The notes: generated by a model not told the origin, from the letters alone. DNA of 64,000 nucleotides from Candidatus Borkfalkia stercoripullorum (GCA_019119395.1 DWXC01000028.1:40080-104079); one strand, 5' to 3'; positions 38,978 through 48,243 are shown, counted from the first letter of the stretch. Numbers and translations: made by a program.

Positions 38978-39736
38978 TCAGTAAATGTTTCTCCCGTTGA
39001 ATATCTCGATCATTTCTTTGCGCAAGCTGTCCACGATCTCCTGCCGCTTTGCGGGGGGCAGGTCGTTTTCGTCAAGGTTGAAAAGGTAGTTTTTGAGGTC
39101 TATTTCGCGCAAAAGCATCTTCGTGTGGAAGATGTTCGCCGAATACACGTTCACGTCCACCGCGTCGTATTTTTTTAATGTCTTATCGGAGATGAAGTTT
39201 TGTATGGAATTGATGCGGAGGTCGTTAAAGACCTTGCGCCCGTCCACGCTGCGCGTAAAGCCGCGCACGCGGTAGTCCATCGTGATGATGTCCGAATCGA
39301 ACGAGCCGATCAGGTAATCGAGGGTGGAAAGGGGAGTGATCGTGCCGCAGGTGGCGACGTCTATATCCACGCGGAAGGTCGCAAGCGACGTTTCGGGGTG
39401 GTATTCGGGGTAGGTGTGCACGGTGACGTGGCTCTTGTCGAGGTGCGCAACCTGCGTTTTGCCCGCCGCGGGGATCATGGAAAGGTCTGAGATGAGAAGG
39501 GTGACCGACGCGCCCTGCGGCTCGTAGTCCTGGCCCGAAATGTTCAGAACGCGCGCGCCGATCATTTTCGTGAGGTTTGTCAGGATCTCGGTCAGGCGGT
39601 TGGAGTTGTACTGTTCGTCGATATACGCAATGTATTCCCTGCGCTCTTTGGGCGTTTTGGCGTAACAGATGTCGTAAATATTGAAACTCAAAGACTTCGT
39701 CAGGTTGTTGAATCCGTATAATTTCAGTTTTGCCAT
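38978..39736 (-). CDS. speD: S-adenosylmethionine decarboxylase proenzyme
   Basis: [68 protein letters not shown], long (E. coli-like) SpeD. Confidence 0.9.
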   Translation of the reverse strand: MAKLKLYGFNNLTKSLSFNIYDICYAKTPKERREYIAYIDEQYNSNRLTEILTNLTKMIGARVLNISGQDYEPQGASVTLLISDLSMIPAAGKTQVAHLDKSHVTVHTYPEYHPETSLATFRVDIDVATCGTITPLSTLDYLIGSFDSDIITMDYRVRGFTRSVDGRKVFNDLRINSIQNFISDKTLKKYDAVDVNVYSANIFHTKMLLREIDLKNYLFNLDENDLPPAKRQEIVDSLRKEMIEIFNGRNIY

Positions 39737-40078
39737 AGCGATCTCCCTCTTTCTTCCGCGCACGAAAAAAGCGCGCAGGCGTTTGCCTGCACGCTGAAAA
39801 GGGTCTACGAAGGGATAAAATGCCTCGGATTTTTTGCTTCGCATGGCAAATACTCAATGCGCTTATTGACCGTTTCACAAGTTGTGCGGGCTGCACGCGG
39901 TTATAAAGTAACCAACTTATAAAATTCGAGCTTTTAACTCGATCAATAAGGCGGCTGCGCCGCCGATCGGCATTCGACCCGGCTGTCCGTATGGCCTTGA
40001 CCCGAAAAAGAGGGGTGGTCGCGTATTTGCAAGCGAACTTCTTTTGTGATGCGAAATATGTCCGCACATATCCGCCGC
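39737..40078 (-). promoter_or_regulatory. Long structured 5' leader of speD operon with terminator-like hairpin
   Basis: Between promoter 40085-40113 and speD start; hairpins ggcggc-gca-gccgcc, cgag-ttaaaag-ctcg, and gcaggc-aaac-gcctgc followed by cgcTTTTTT near 39764-39791. Confidence 0.5.
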
Positions 40079-40084
40079 ATTCTG

Positions 40085-40113
40085 ATTATACGAAATTTTG
40101 CCGCCAAAGTCAA
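40085..40113 (-). promoter_or_regulatory. Sigma70-type promoter of polyamine operon
   Basis: Minus strand TTGACT-17-TATAAT. Confidence 0.65.
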
Positions 40114-40220
40114 ACGGAATTCGCACGTATTTTTTTCTTTTGCAAAAAAGTGCGCCGCCCGTACACATAGCGCAATATATTGCATTGCGGTTTCGGGGCG
40201 GCTTTGCTTCACAAGTGAAA

Positions 40221-40257
40221 AAGCAAGAAACCCGTCTTTACGGACGGGGTTCTTGCT
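40221..40257 (-). terminator. Terminator downstream of tRNA cluster
   Basis: agcaagaaacccgtc-tttac-ggacggggttcttgct. Confidence 0.65.
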
Positions 40258-40324
40258 GAATGAAAACCGCAAAATGAAGTTCGTATACCGTCAGGCATGC
40301 TGAACGGTTCAAACTGTTACGGTC

Positions 40325-40627
40325 TGGTGCCGCTGACCGGATTTGAACCGGTACGGATGTTACTCCGAGGGATTTTCTTACTACTCTATGTTGCCATAGC
40401 CGCCGCATTCGGCGTTGTAGTCCGGACTTTCTCTTTGCCGTGACCAAAACGGTTTTAGGCACGCGCCGTCAAGTCTCTACACGTTCCCGCGGGAAATGCG
40501 GGCTTCGCTCGGCATTGTCCCCGAAAAGGGGAGTTCCACCGAATTTGACGCGATTCATGCGGGCGGTTTCCCTTCCCGATGCTCAAATCTTTAAGTCCCT
40601 TGCGTCTGCCTGTTTCGCCACAGCGGC
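40325..40627 (-). tRNA. tRNA-Leu(UAA), split by a group I intron
   Basis: 5' exon 40627-40593 GCCGCTGTGGCGAAACAGGCAGACGCAAGGGACTT; 3' exon 40376-40328 AAAATCCCTCGGAGTAACATCCGTACCGGTTCAAATCCGGTCAGCGGCA plus CCA; acceptor GCCGCTG/CAGCGGC; anticodon loop CTTAAAA. Confidence 0.9.
40377..40592 (-). ncRNA. Group I intron (IC3-like), 216 nt, in the tRNA-Leu anticodon loop
   Basis: Core GTAGAGACTTGACGGCGCGTGCCTAA...GGCAAAGAGAAAGTCC, plus AAATTCGGTGGAACTCCCC...GGGGACAATGCCGAGC; ends in G before the 3' exon; same insertion point (U34|A35) as cyanobacterial tRNA-Leu introns. Confidence 0.88.
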
Positions 40628-40728
40628 GTATTCATTTTTTTTGTTTCGGTTGCAGCCTTAACGGGCGGCGCCGAAATTTTGCAAATTAAGCAAAATCCGC
40701 TTCGCGCGGAAGCGAAGCGGAAACGGAT

Positions 40729-40803
40729 TGGAGGCGCCACCCGGATTTGAACCGGGGAGTCAGGGTTTTGCAGACCCTTGCCTTACCACTTGGCTATGGC
40801 GCC
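40729..40803 (-). tRNA. tRNA-Cys(GCA)
   Basis: Acceptor GGCGCCA/TGGCGCC, anticodon loop CTGCAAA, encoded CCA. Confidence 0.92.
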
Positions 40804-40826
40804 AAAAAATAAGTGCGGAATTTTGT

Positions 40827-40901
40827 TGGAGCGGGAAACGAGATTCGAACTCGCGACATTCACCTTGGCAAGGTGACGCTCTACCCCTGAGCCATTCCCG
40901 C
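40827..40901 (-). tRNA. tRNA-Gly(GCC)
   Basis: GCGGGAATGGCTCAGGGGTAGAGCGTCACCTTGCCAAGGTGAATGTCGCGAGTTCGAATCTCGTTTCCCGCTCCA. Confidence 0.94.
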
Positions 40902-40947
40902 ATATAATTCCGCACTATTTATCAATATATAATATATGAACGAAAGT

Positions 40948-41023
40948 TGGTGGAAGTTATAGGGCTCGAACCTATGACCCCCTGCTTGTAAGGCAGATGC
41001 TCTCCCAACTGAGCTAAACTTCC
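40948..41023 (-). tRNA. tRNA-Val(UAC)
   Basis: GGAAGTTTAGCTCAGTTGGGAGAGCATCTGCCTTACAAGCAGGGGGTCATAGGTTCGAGCCCTATAACTTCCACCA. Confidence 0.94.
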
Positions 41024-41234
41024 GTTCGAACGCTTAAATACTATATCAGAAAAAAAGGTAAAAGGCAAGCGTTTTTTCACGGTTTTTTAAATTTTTTTCG
41101 CGAAATCATTTTCATTCGCCCGAAATAATTTTTTTCGCGGTTTTTTCGGAAGTTTGCGCACGGCCTACACAATTTTGTGTAAAATGGTATATAATAATAT
41201 GCGTGCGGGACGCCGCGCAAGGAGAGGAAAACCC

Positions 41235-42188
41235 ATGCCTTCATCGTACACGCATCAGCTGATCGCCGAAAGGGTGGCGGAAGAACTGCCCGAAAACGTC
41301 AAAAGCCGCCTTTCGTTCATGCCCGAATATTTCCTCGGGGCACAGGGCGGGGATATCTTTTATTTTTACAATATGGCGGGCAGGGAGAAAAACGTCGGCA
41401 AATATTTTCACAGAAGAAATATTTACGGCGTGTTTTCCTCGTTTTTGCAAAGCGCTTCGGCGTGCGCGCCCGCAGCGCTCTGCTATATGGCGGGTTACAT
41501 CACCCATTATGCGGCGGATACCGTTTTTCACCCGTATGTGTATTGGCTCGCGCGTACGCAAAAGCAAAAGACGGGCAGGAAGAAGGACAATATCCACGCC
41601 CGTTCCGAAAGCGATTTTGACAGTTACTTCGTGCAAAAAATCAGACGGGTGGGGGTGAACGAATACGAGTATCCCGTACGGTACGGCGATCTCGATTTCG
41701 GCGCGCTCTTTCCCGTGCTCAAAGCGGCCTGCACGGAGCGGGAACTCACCGAACGGGGCGTCCGCCGCGCGGTCAGGCGGTTTTTCCGCATGCAGGAGTT
41801 TTTTTCGGACAGGCATTTGCGCAGGGGCAAAGCGCTGTACGGGCTGGAAAGCGTGCTGCACGCGCCGCACTTTTTTTCGGGGCTGTACAGGCGCGAACAT
41901 TGCGACGAGGCGTATCTGAACAGGGAGAGGGGGGAGTGGCATTATCCTGCCGACCCGGAAAAGGTATCGCATGAAAGCGTCGACGAACTTTTCGGGCGCA
42001 GCGTAAAAGAGGGCGTTCGGCTGATCTGCGCGTTTTTTATCGCGCTGGACGGCGGGCAGACGCTTTCCGAGGAGGATTTCGGCAAGCATTTTTTGACGGG
42101 GCTTCCCGAAAACGCGCCCGCGCCCTGCGATGAAAAGGGCGACCCCGTTCTGCCGCGGGATCGCGGCGCTTCGGCGGATAAAGAATGA
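41235..42188 (+). CDS. Zinc-dependent phospholipase C-like domain protein
   Basis: SYTHQLIAERVAEEL...PEYFLGAQGGDIFYFYN...MAGYITHYAADTVFHPYVYW. Confidence 0.7.
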   Translation: MPSSYTHQLIAERVAEELPENVKSRLSFMPEYFLGAQGGDIFYFYNMAGREKNVGKYFHRRNIYGVFSSFLQSASACAPAALCYMAGYITHYAADTVFHPYVYWLARTQKQKTGRKKDNIHARSESDFDSYFVQKIRRVGVNEYEYPVRYGDLDFGALFPVLKAACTERELTERGVRRAVRRFFRMQEFFSDRHLRRGKALYGLESVLHAPHFFSGLYRREHCDEAYLNRERGEWHYPADPEKVSHESVDELFGRSVKEGVRLICAFFIALDGGQTLSEEDFGKHFLTGLPENAPAPCDEKGDPVLPRDRGASADKE

Positions 42189-42222
42189 TAAAGGACGGGG
42201 AGCTCGCCGCACCCCGTCCTTT

Positions 42223-44115
42223 TCAGATGAGTTTTTCGTATTCGGCGTATAACCGTTCCAGCCGTTCGTTCAAAGCGTCCAGAAGGGCGCATTTTTCGCC
42301 GAGAAGTTTGTAATCCGCGGCGACCTCGGGGCGGGCGATCTCTTCCTGCAGGGCGGCGATCTCCGCTTCCGTATCCGAAATGTCCTTTTCCGTCTGTTTT
42401 GCGAGCTGCTTGCGCTTCGCGTCCTCCGCGCGTTCCGCCTTCGAGCGGTAAGACGCCGTTTGCGCCGAGGCACGGCGGTTCGCGTCTTCCGCCGAAGCAG
42501 CCGCCTGCGCCTTTGCCGCCGCTTGCTTTTTCAGAGCGTTGAAATCGTCGTAGCCGCAGGGGTAAACGGTCAGTTTTTTGTCCGCGATCTCGATGATCTT
42601 GCCTGCGATGTTCTGTATGAAATATCGGTCGTGGGAGACGAACAAAAGGGTGCCTTCGTATTGTTTGAGCGCGTCCTCGAGCGCTTCCCGCGCCAAAAGG
42701 TCGAGGTGGTTGGTCGGTTCGTCCAGGACGAGGAAGTTCGCCTCTTCCGCTTCCAAAAGGACGAGTGAGAGTTTCGCCCGTTCTCCGCCCGAAAGGCTTT
42801 TGACCTTTTTTTCGATGTCCTCGGCGGTCAGTTTCGCACGCGCGAGCGCGGAGCGCGCTTCCGTCTGCGTCCGGCCCGTATGCTTGTGCCAAAGCGCGCC
42901 GAGTACCGTCTCTTCGGGGTCCAGGTCTGCGTTTTCCTGGTCGTAGTAGCCGATCTTCACGAATCTGCCCCAGCGCACCGCGGGGTCGCTTTTTTTGACG
43001 AGCGTACGGATGAGCGTGGATTTTCCCGTACCGTTTTCCCCGACGATCGCCGCCTTTTCGCCGCGGCGCATGGCAAAGGATACGCCTTCGGCGAGCGTTT
43101 TTCCGCCCGCCGAAAGGGTCAGCCCTTCCACGCCGAGCGCCGCTTCCTCGCTCTTTTCGCCGAATGCGAAGCGGAACACGGGCGGCCTGGGCGGGGGCAG
43201 GGGCTTTTCCAAAAGTTCCATGTTTTCCAGTTTTTTCACGCGCGACTGCGCGCTCTTTGCCGTCGTCGCGCGGACGATGTTGCGCGCCACGTAATCTTTG
43301 AGCGCGGCGATCTCTTCCTGCTGTTTTTCGTATTCGCGCTCGGCGGTGAGCACTTTTTCGGCTTTCAGCACCTTGTATTTGGAATAATTGCCGCGGAAAA
43401 CGTTCACCCGCCTGTTTTCCAGTTCGAATATTTTCTGCACGACGCGGTCGAGGAAATATCGGTCGTGCGAAACGGTGAATATCGCGCCCTTGTACGAGGC
43501 GAGGTAGTTTTCCAGCCAGAACAGGGTAGGCACGTCGAGGTGGTTGGTCGGTTCGTCCAAAAACAGGATCTCAGGCTCTTCCAGAAGCAGGCGGCACAGC
43601 TTCAGCCTCGTCTTTTCCCCGCCGCTCATGGTGGAGATGACCTGATCGTACGACTTTTCGAAACCCATGCCGTTCAAGACCGTCTTGATCTTCACGTCGG
43701 CGTTGTAGCCGTCCGCGGCGGCGATGCGTTTGTCCAGCTGTTCGTATTTTGCCGAAAGGTCGCGGTATTCGCCGCTCCCGTATTCCGCGCGGGCGAGCGC
43801 TTTTTCCGTATCGCGCAGCTTTTCCATCGCGCCGAACACGTCCGAAAACACGCCGCGCATCTCCTCGTACACGGTGTTTTCGCTCTCATAGCCGCCCGTT
43901 TGGGCGAGATAGCCGCATTTCAATCCGCTCTTGCGGTAAATGCTTCCTTCGTCTTGGGAAAGCTGTCCGAGCATGAGCCTGATCAGGGTGGTTTTTCCTT
44001 CCCCGTTCTGCCCGATAAAGCCGATGCGTTCCCCCTCGTTTACGGTGAAGGAGATGTTTTCGAGTATTCTCTTGTCGTCGTAGCCGAACGCCACGTTTTC
44101 GAGCGTCAAAAGCAT
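42223..44115 (-). CDS. ABC-F family ATP-binding protein
   Basis: Two ABC domains with GQNGEGKTTLIR and GENGTGKSTLIR Walker A, MSGGEKTRLKL and LSGGERAKLSL signatures, EPTNHLD twice, no TM segments. Confidence 0.92.
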   Translation of the reverse strand: MLLTLENVAFGYDDKRILENISFTVNEGERIGFIGQNGEGKTTLIRLMLGQLSQDEGSIYRKSGLKCGYLAQTGGYESENTVYEEMRGVFSDVFGAMEKLRDTEKALARAEYGSGEYRDLSAKYEQLDKRIAAADGYNADVKIKTVLNGMGFEKSYDQVISTMSGGEKTRLKLCRLLLEEPEILFLDEPTNHLDVPTLFWLENYLASYKGAIFTVSHDRYFLDRVVQKIFELENRRVNVFRGNYSKYKVLKAEKVLTAEREYEKQQEEIAALKDYVARNIVRATTAKSAQSRVKKLENMELLEKPLPPPRPPVFRFAFGEKSEEAALGVEGLTLSAGGKTLAEGVSFAMRRGEKAAIVGENGTGKSTLIRTLVKKSDPAVRWGRFVKIGYYDQENADLDPEETVLGALWHKHTGRTQTEARSALARAKLTAEDIEKKVKSLSGGERAKLSLVLLEAEEANFLVLDEPTNHLDLLAREALEDALKQYEGTLLFVSHDRYFIQNIAGKIIEIADKKLTVYPCGYDDFNALKKQAAAKAQAAASAEDANRRASAQTASYRSKAERAEDAKRKQLAKQTEKDISDTEAEIAALQEEIARPEVAADYKLLGEKCALLDALNERLERLYAEYEKLI

Positions 44116-44147
44116 AGTTTTACCTGTTTTTGCCGATACTTGTCGGT

Positions 44148-44279
44148 ATGAAAAAGAAGATTACGCCCCGTTTCGTCGAGCGGGTGGAGGAGAATTTCGC
44201 CGCGGCGTCTCCCGCGGAGGCGGGCGCGCTCGTCAAAAAACTCAACAAGCTCAAACGCAAGCTGGCGCGCGGGGAATAG
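44148..44279 (+). CDS. Short basic ORF (43 aa)
   Basis: MKKKITPRFVERVEENFAAASPAEAGALVKKLNKLKRKLARGE; not in ORF track (too short). Confidence 0.3.
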   Translation: MKKKITPRFVERVEENFAAASPAEAGALVKKLNKLKRKLARGE

Positions 44280-44381
44280 CGGCGCGCGCTTTTCCCGAAA
44301 GAAATGAGGCGAGGCCTCCCGCGGGAGCCGAAGCGGATGCGGCCGCAAATGCCGCGGGCGCCACCCGTATTTTTGTGCTTT

Positions 44382-45257
44382 TCAGAAAAGAGTGTCCGTC
44401 TTTTCCGAAAAATCGGGTATGAATGCTTCGCTCGCGGATTCGCGTTCCTGCAAAAAGATGTTCGCGTATCCGGAGGCGAGCAGAAAGTCTTCCGCCTTTT
44501 TGTATTCTCGCGGCGTGATGCGGCGGCGCAGTTCGGGGAATGCGGCGAGGTCGCCGCAGGGAGTGTACTGCCGCATGAGCGAAAAATACGCGCCGTCCGC
44601 GCGGGAGAGGAACCATTTCATGATCTCCACGCTGTCGTTTGCGCAGAGGGGAAGCACGAGGTGCCGCACGATGCAGCCCGCGTACATCTTTCCGTCCTTT
44701 ACGTCGCATTTGCGCTCCATCATAAAGGAAACGGCGCGCGACGCCACGGCAAAGTAATCTTCCCGCCCCGTATAGCGCGCCGAAATTTTCGGCGAAAAAT
44801 ATTTGAGATCGGGCAGGTATACGTCGATGTAAGGGTCGAGCGCTTTGAGCGCTTCCGTTTTTTCGTAAGAATGCGTGTTCCAGACGACGGGGATCTTCGG
44901 ACGGTATATTTTGAACGCGCGCAAAAGTTCGGGCGCATAGTGCGCGGCGGTCACGAGGTTGATGTTTTCCGCGCCCCGCTCTTCGAGTTCGGCAAAGATC
45001 TCCGCGAGCCGTTTTTCGGTGATCTCCCGCCCCGCGTTTCCGTGCGAGATCTCGCGGTTCTGGCAGAAAACGCATTTGAGCGCGCACCCCGAAAAGAACA
45101 CCGTCCCCGATCCGTTTTTACAGGAGACGCACGGCTCTTCATAGGGGTGCAGCCCGTATTTCGCGATCTTTATATGCGCTCCCGCGCCGCAAAAGCCGGG
45201 GGCGTTTTTTCTTTCCGCCCCGCATCCGACGGGGCAGAGCGTACATTTTTCGGACAT
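44382..45257 (-). CDS. Radical SAM protein (PflA-like)
   Basis: CALKCVFCQNREISH (CxxxCxxC), upstream Cys clusters CTLCPVGCGAERKNAPGFCG, VYLPDLKYF. Confidence 0.82.
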   Translation of the reverse strand: MSEKCTLCPVGCGAERKNAPGFCGAGAHIKIAKYGLHPYEEPCVSCKNGSGTVFFSGCALKCVFCQNREISHGNAGREITEKRLAEIFAELEERGAENINLVTAAHYAPELLRAFKIYRPKIPVVWNTHSYEKTEALKALDPYIDVYLPDLKYFSPKISARYTGREDYFAVASRAVSFMMERKCDVKDGKMYAGCIVRHLVLPLCANDSVEIMKWFLSRADGAYFSLMRQYTPCGDLAAFPELRRRITPREYKKAEDFLLASGYANIFLQERESASEAFIPDFSEKTDTLF

Positions 45258-45304
45258 ATGGGGATTTTAGCATATTTTTTCCGCTTTTGTAAAGCGATAA
45301 CGCA

Positions 45305-45333
45305 TTGACTTTTGCGTTGAAAACATATATAAT
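45305..45333 (+). promoter_or_regulatory. Sigma70-type promoter of metK
   Basis: TTGACT-17-TATAAT. Confidence 0.65.
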
Positions 45334-45339
45334 GAGTAG

Positions 45340-45650
45340 AAGTTCATGAAAACTTCGGTGCGGGGCGTCTGCGGTTTTCCGTGATTTTTAGGGCGATACT
45401 GCCGCACGCCTGTCGGTGTTTTCTCCCTCATTTAAATAATTTTCTTGCGTTTCCGAAAATCGCATTTTTCGGAAAAAGCCCCCGATTTGCGCGAAGGAAT
45501 CGGAGATTTTTGCTCGCTTGCAACGGCAAAAACCGATGTTTCCGCAATATCGAGGCTCAACTCGATATTGCGCGCGGCCCCGGGCAGGAAAGGTGAATTC
45601 GGCGCATTTATATTTAGAGCAAGCCCTTAAAAAGCGGCAAAGGAGGTTCT
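45340..45650 (+). promoter_or_regulatory. Long hairpin-rich 5' leader of metK
   Basis: Perfect inverted repeats tttccgaaaa-N6-ttttcggaaa (45450-45475) and cgcaatatcgag-gctcaa-ctcgatattgcg (45543-45572) between promoter and aaaggagg RBS. Confidence 0.45.
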
Positions 45651-46814
45651 ATGAAAAAATTTTTTACGAGCGAAAGCGTTACGGAAGGGCATCCCGATAA
45701 GGTCTGCGACCAGATCTCCGACGCCGTTCTGGACGCCGTTCTGGAACAGGACAAAGACGCGCGCGTCGCCATAGAGTGCTGTGCGACGACGGGAATGGTG
45801 CTCGTCATGGGCGAGCTGTCCACAAATTGTTACGTGGATATTTCCAAGATCGTCAAAAATACCGTCAAAGAGATCGGGTATACCGAAGGGCAGGGCTTTT
45901 CCTATAATTCGCTCGCCGTCATCACGGCCATTCACGGGCAGAGCCCCGACATCGCGCTCGGCGTGGACGCGTCCCTCGAAAAGAAGTCGGGCGGCGACGC
46001 GCTCGATCTGATCGGCGCGGGCGACCAGGGCATGATGTTCGGCTATGCGGTGAACGAAACGGAAGAGTTTATGCCGCTCACCGTCGTCCTGTCTCAAAAA
46101 TTGGCGAAGCGCCTCGCGGACGTTCGCAAGAGCGGGCTTCTGCCTTACCTCCGCCCCGACGGCAAAACGCAGGTCACCGTGGAATACGACGGCAAAAAAC
46201 CCGTGCGCGTGGATACCGTCGTCGTTTCCGCCCAGCACGACGAAAAGGTCTCGCAGGAGAAACTCAAAGAAGATATTAAAAAGCACGTCATCGAAGAGAT
46301 CGTCCCGCCGCGCCTTCTCGACGCGGATACGAAGTATTTCATCAACCCCACGGGCAGGTTCGAAGTGGGCGGCCCCGAAGGGGACAGCGGGCTCACGGGC
46401 AGAAAGATCATCGTGGACACATACGGCGGCAGGTGCGCGCACGGCGGCGGCTGTTTTTCGGGCAAAGACCCCACCAAGGTAGACCGCAGCGCCGCGTATA
46501 TGGCGCGCTACATCTGCAAAAACATCGTGGCGGCCGGGCTTGCCGACGAGTGCGGGATCGAGCTCGCCTACGCGATCGGCGTAGCGAACCCCGTTTCTGT
46601 TTTTGTGGATACTTACGGTACGGGCAAAGTTTCGGACGAAAAGCTGTCCGGGATCATCAGAGAGAATTTTGACCTGCGCCCCGCGGCGATCATCGAAAAG
46701 CTCGGACTGCGCAAGCCGATGTATAAAAAGACGGCGGCGTACGGCCATTTCGGCAGGAGCGGCTTCCCGTGGGAAGAGACGGACATGGCGGATACGCTGA
46801 AAAAATATCTGTAA
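45651..46814 (+). CDS. metK: S-adenosylmethionine synthase
   Basis: [25 protein letters not shown]...[12 protein letters not shown]...[28 protein letters not shown]. Confidence 0.96.
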   Translation: MKKFFTSESVTEGHPDKVCDQISDAVLDAVLEQDKDARVAIECCATTGMVLVMGELSTNCYVDISKIVKNTVKEIGYTEGQGFSYNSLAVITAIHGQSPDIALGVDASLEKKSGGDALDLIGAGDQGMMFGYAVNETEEFMPLTVVLSQKLAKRLADVRKSGLLPYLRPDGKTQVTVEYDGKKPVRVDTVVVSAQHDEKVSQEKLKEDIKKHVIEEIVPPRLLDADTKYFINPTGRFEVGGPEGDSGLTGRKIIVDTYGGRCAHGGGCFSGKDPTKVDRSAAYMARYICKNIVAAGLADECGIELAYAIGVANPVSVFVDTYGTGKVSDEKLSGIIRENFDLRPAAIIEKLGLRKPMYKKTAAYGHFGRSGFPWEETDMADTLKKYL

Positions 46815-46819
46815 ATTGC

Positions 46820-46848
46820 GAAAGAGGGGCGTTTTCTGCCCCTCTTTC
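46820..46848 (+). terminator. metK terminator hairpin
   Basis: gaaagaggggc / gcccctctttc. Confidence 0.6.
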
Positions 46849-46868
46849 ATGAAAAGGGGGGGGGAGCG

Positions 46869-47384
46869 ATGCAGCACGTCGTCGTTTCGGCGTACGATCC
46901 GCGCCGGAAGGAAATGTTTCTTGCGGAAGCGGAAACGATCGAGGCAATATTGGGTGAAAACTGTATTGCGGTGCACCACATCGGCAGTACGGCGGTGGAA
47001 GGGCTTGCCGCAAAGCCGGTCATCGACATCATGCCCGTCGTAAAAGACCTTTCGGCAACGGACGCGTGCCGCGCCGCGTTCGAAAAGATCGGCTACGAAT
47101 GGATGGGCGAATTCGGCATTGCGGGCAGGCGGTATCTGCGCAAGGGCGGCGACGAGCGCACCCACCAGATACATATCTTCGCACAGACGGATACGTACAA
47201 CATAACGCGCCATTTGGCCGTGCGCGATTATCTTCGGGCGCACCCCGATGAAGCGGCGGCGTACGCCGCGCTCAAAATCCGGCTTGCCGCGGAATATCCC
47301 TACGACATTGAGGGGTATTGCGACGGCAAAGAGGCATTCGTGCGCGCATTGGAGCGGCGCGCCCTGGCGGAATATGGCAAATAA
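46869..47384 (+). CDS. GrpB-family (UPF0157) nucleotidyltransferase-like protein
   Basis: AVHHIGSTAVEGLAAKPVIDIMPVVKDL...RTHQIHIF. Confidence 0.85.
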   Translation: MQHVVVSAYDPRRKEMFLAEAETIEAILGENCIAVHHIGSTAVEGLAAKPVIDIMPVVKDLSATDACRAAFEKIGYEWMGEFGIAGRRYLRKGGDERTHQIHIFAQTDTYNITRHLAVRDYLRAHPDEAAAYAALKIRLAAEYPYDIEGYCDGKEAFVRALERRALAEYGK

Positions 47385-48117
47385 ATTTACGGACGCGCTG
47401 AACGGTTTTCTGCGCAAAGTATTTTATAACGACAGGCTTACGTGCGCCTCGTGCGGGGCGGACGTTTTTTCGGACGGATATTTTTGCGGACGGTGCGAAA
47501 AAGAACTGCCTTTCAACGGCGGCTTTGTCTGTTCCAAATGCGGCAGGCATATCGGCTCCGATTACCCCGTCTGCCTCGAATGTAAGGCGGATATGCCCTC
47601 GTACACGAAAGCGCGCTCTCCCTTTTCGTACGAAGGGGAGATCGTGCGGCTGATCAAAAATTTAAAAACGGGCAAAAAATATCTGGCGGATCTGTTTTCC
47701 GAGTATATGGCGGAAACTGCGGCAAAAGAATTTGCCGGCGCCGATCTCGCGGCGTTCGTGCCGATGACGGAGCGCGCCGCAAAAAAGCGCGGCTACAATC
47801 AGGCGCGGTTGCTCGCGGAGGGCGTGAGCGCGAAAACGGGTATTCCGCTGGAAGCGGAGCTTCTCGTAAAAACGCGGGATACGGGCGAACAGAAGGCGCT
47901 TTCTCGAAAAGAGCGCGCGCAAAACCTGAAAGGGAGTTTCCGCGTGCACGAGCGCATAAAGTGCAGGGGGAAGACCGTGCTGCTCATCGACGACGTGATG
48001 ACCACGGGCGCGACCGCGAACGCGGTTTCGGAAGCGCTTTTCGGCGCGGGAGCGGCGCAGGTGTACCTTCTTACGGCGGCGAGCGTGCCCGCGAAAGATG
48101 AAAATAAGGTTAAATAA
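47374..48117 (+). CDS. comF: ComF-family phosphoribosyltransferase-like protein
   Basis: Zn-finger Cys pairs (CASCGADVF..CGRCEKEL..CSKCGRHI) and PRPP motif VLLIDDVMTTGATANAVSEAL. Confidence 0.85.
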   Translation: MANKFTDALNGFLRKVFYNDRLTCASCGADVFSDGYFCGRCEKELPFNGGFVCSKCGRHIGSDYPVCLECKADMPSYTKARSPFSYEGEIVRLIKNLKTGKKYLADLFSEYMAETAAKEFAGADLAAFVPMTERAAKKRGYNQARLLAEGVSAKTGIPLEAELLVKTRDTGEQKALSRKERAQNLKGSFRVHERIKCRGKTVLLIDDVMTTGATANAVSEALFGAGAAQVYLLTAASVPAKDENKVK

Positions 48118-48243
48118 TCGCCAAATTGTCAAAATCCTTTAAAAATTCTTTTACATTTGCATGAAAATATTGTAAAATAAATCCGATATGCGATTTTAAA
48201 GTGCGCGGTCTCAAATTCCGCGCATGATCGAGAGGTATTCGTT

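Noticed and set aside
39225-40067. 280-aa minus-strand ORF spanning the speD leader
   Set aside because: Most of it is the wrong frame of speD; the leader portion lacks an RBS and recognisable protein features
40377-40592. Homing endonuclease within the group I intron
   Set aside because: The intron is only 216 nt and has no ORF of useful length
45340-45650. SAM-I riboswitch upstream of metK
   Set aside because: No SAM-box core sequences (no gagaggtggagggactggccc or gaaacccggcaacc-like blocks); kept only as an unassigned structured leader
45627-47417. 596-aa minus-strand ORF
   Set aside because: Antisense of metK and grpB-like genes
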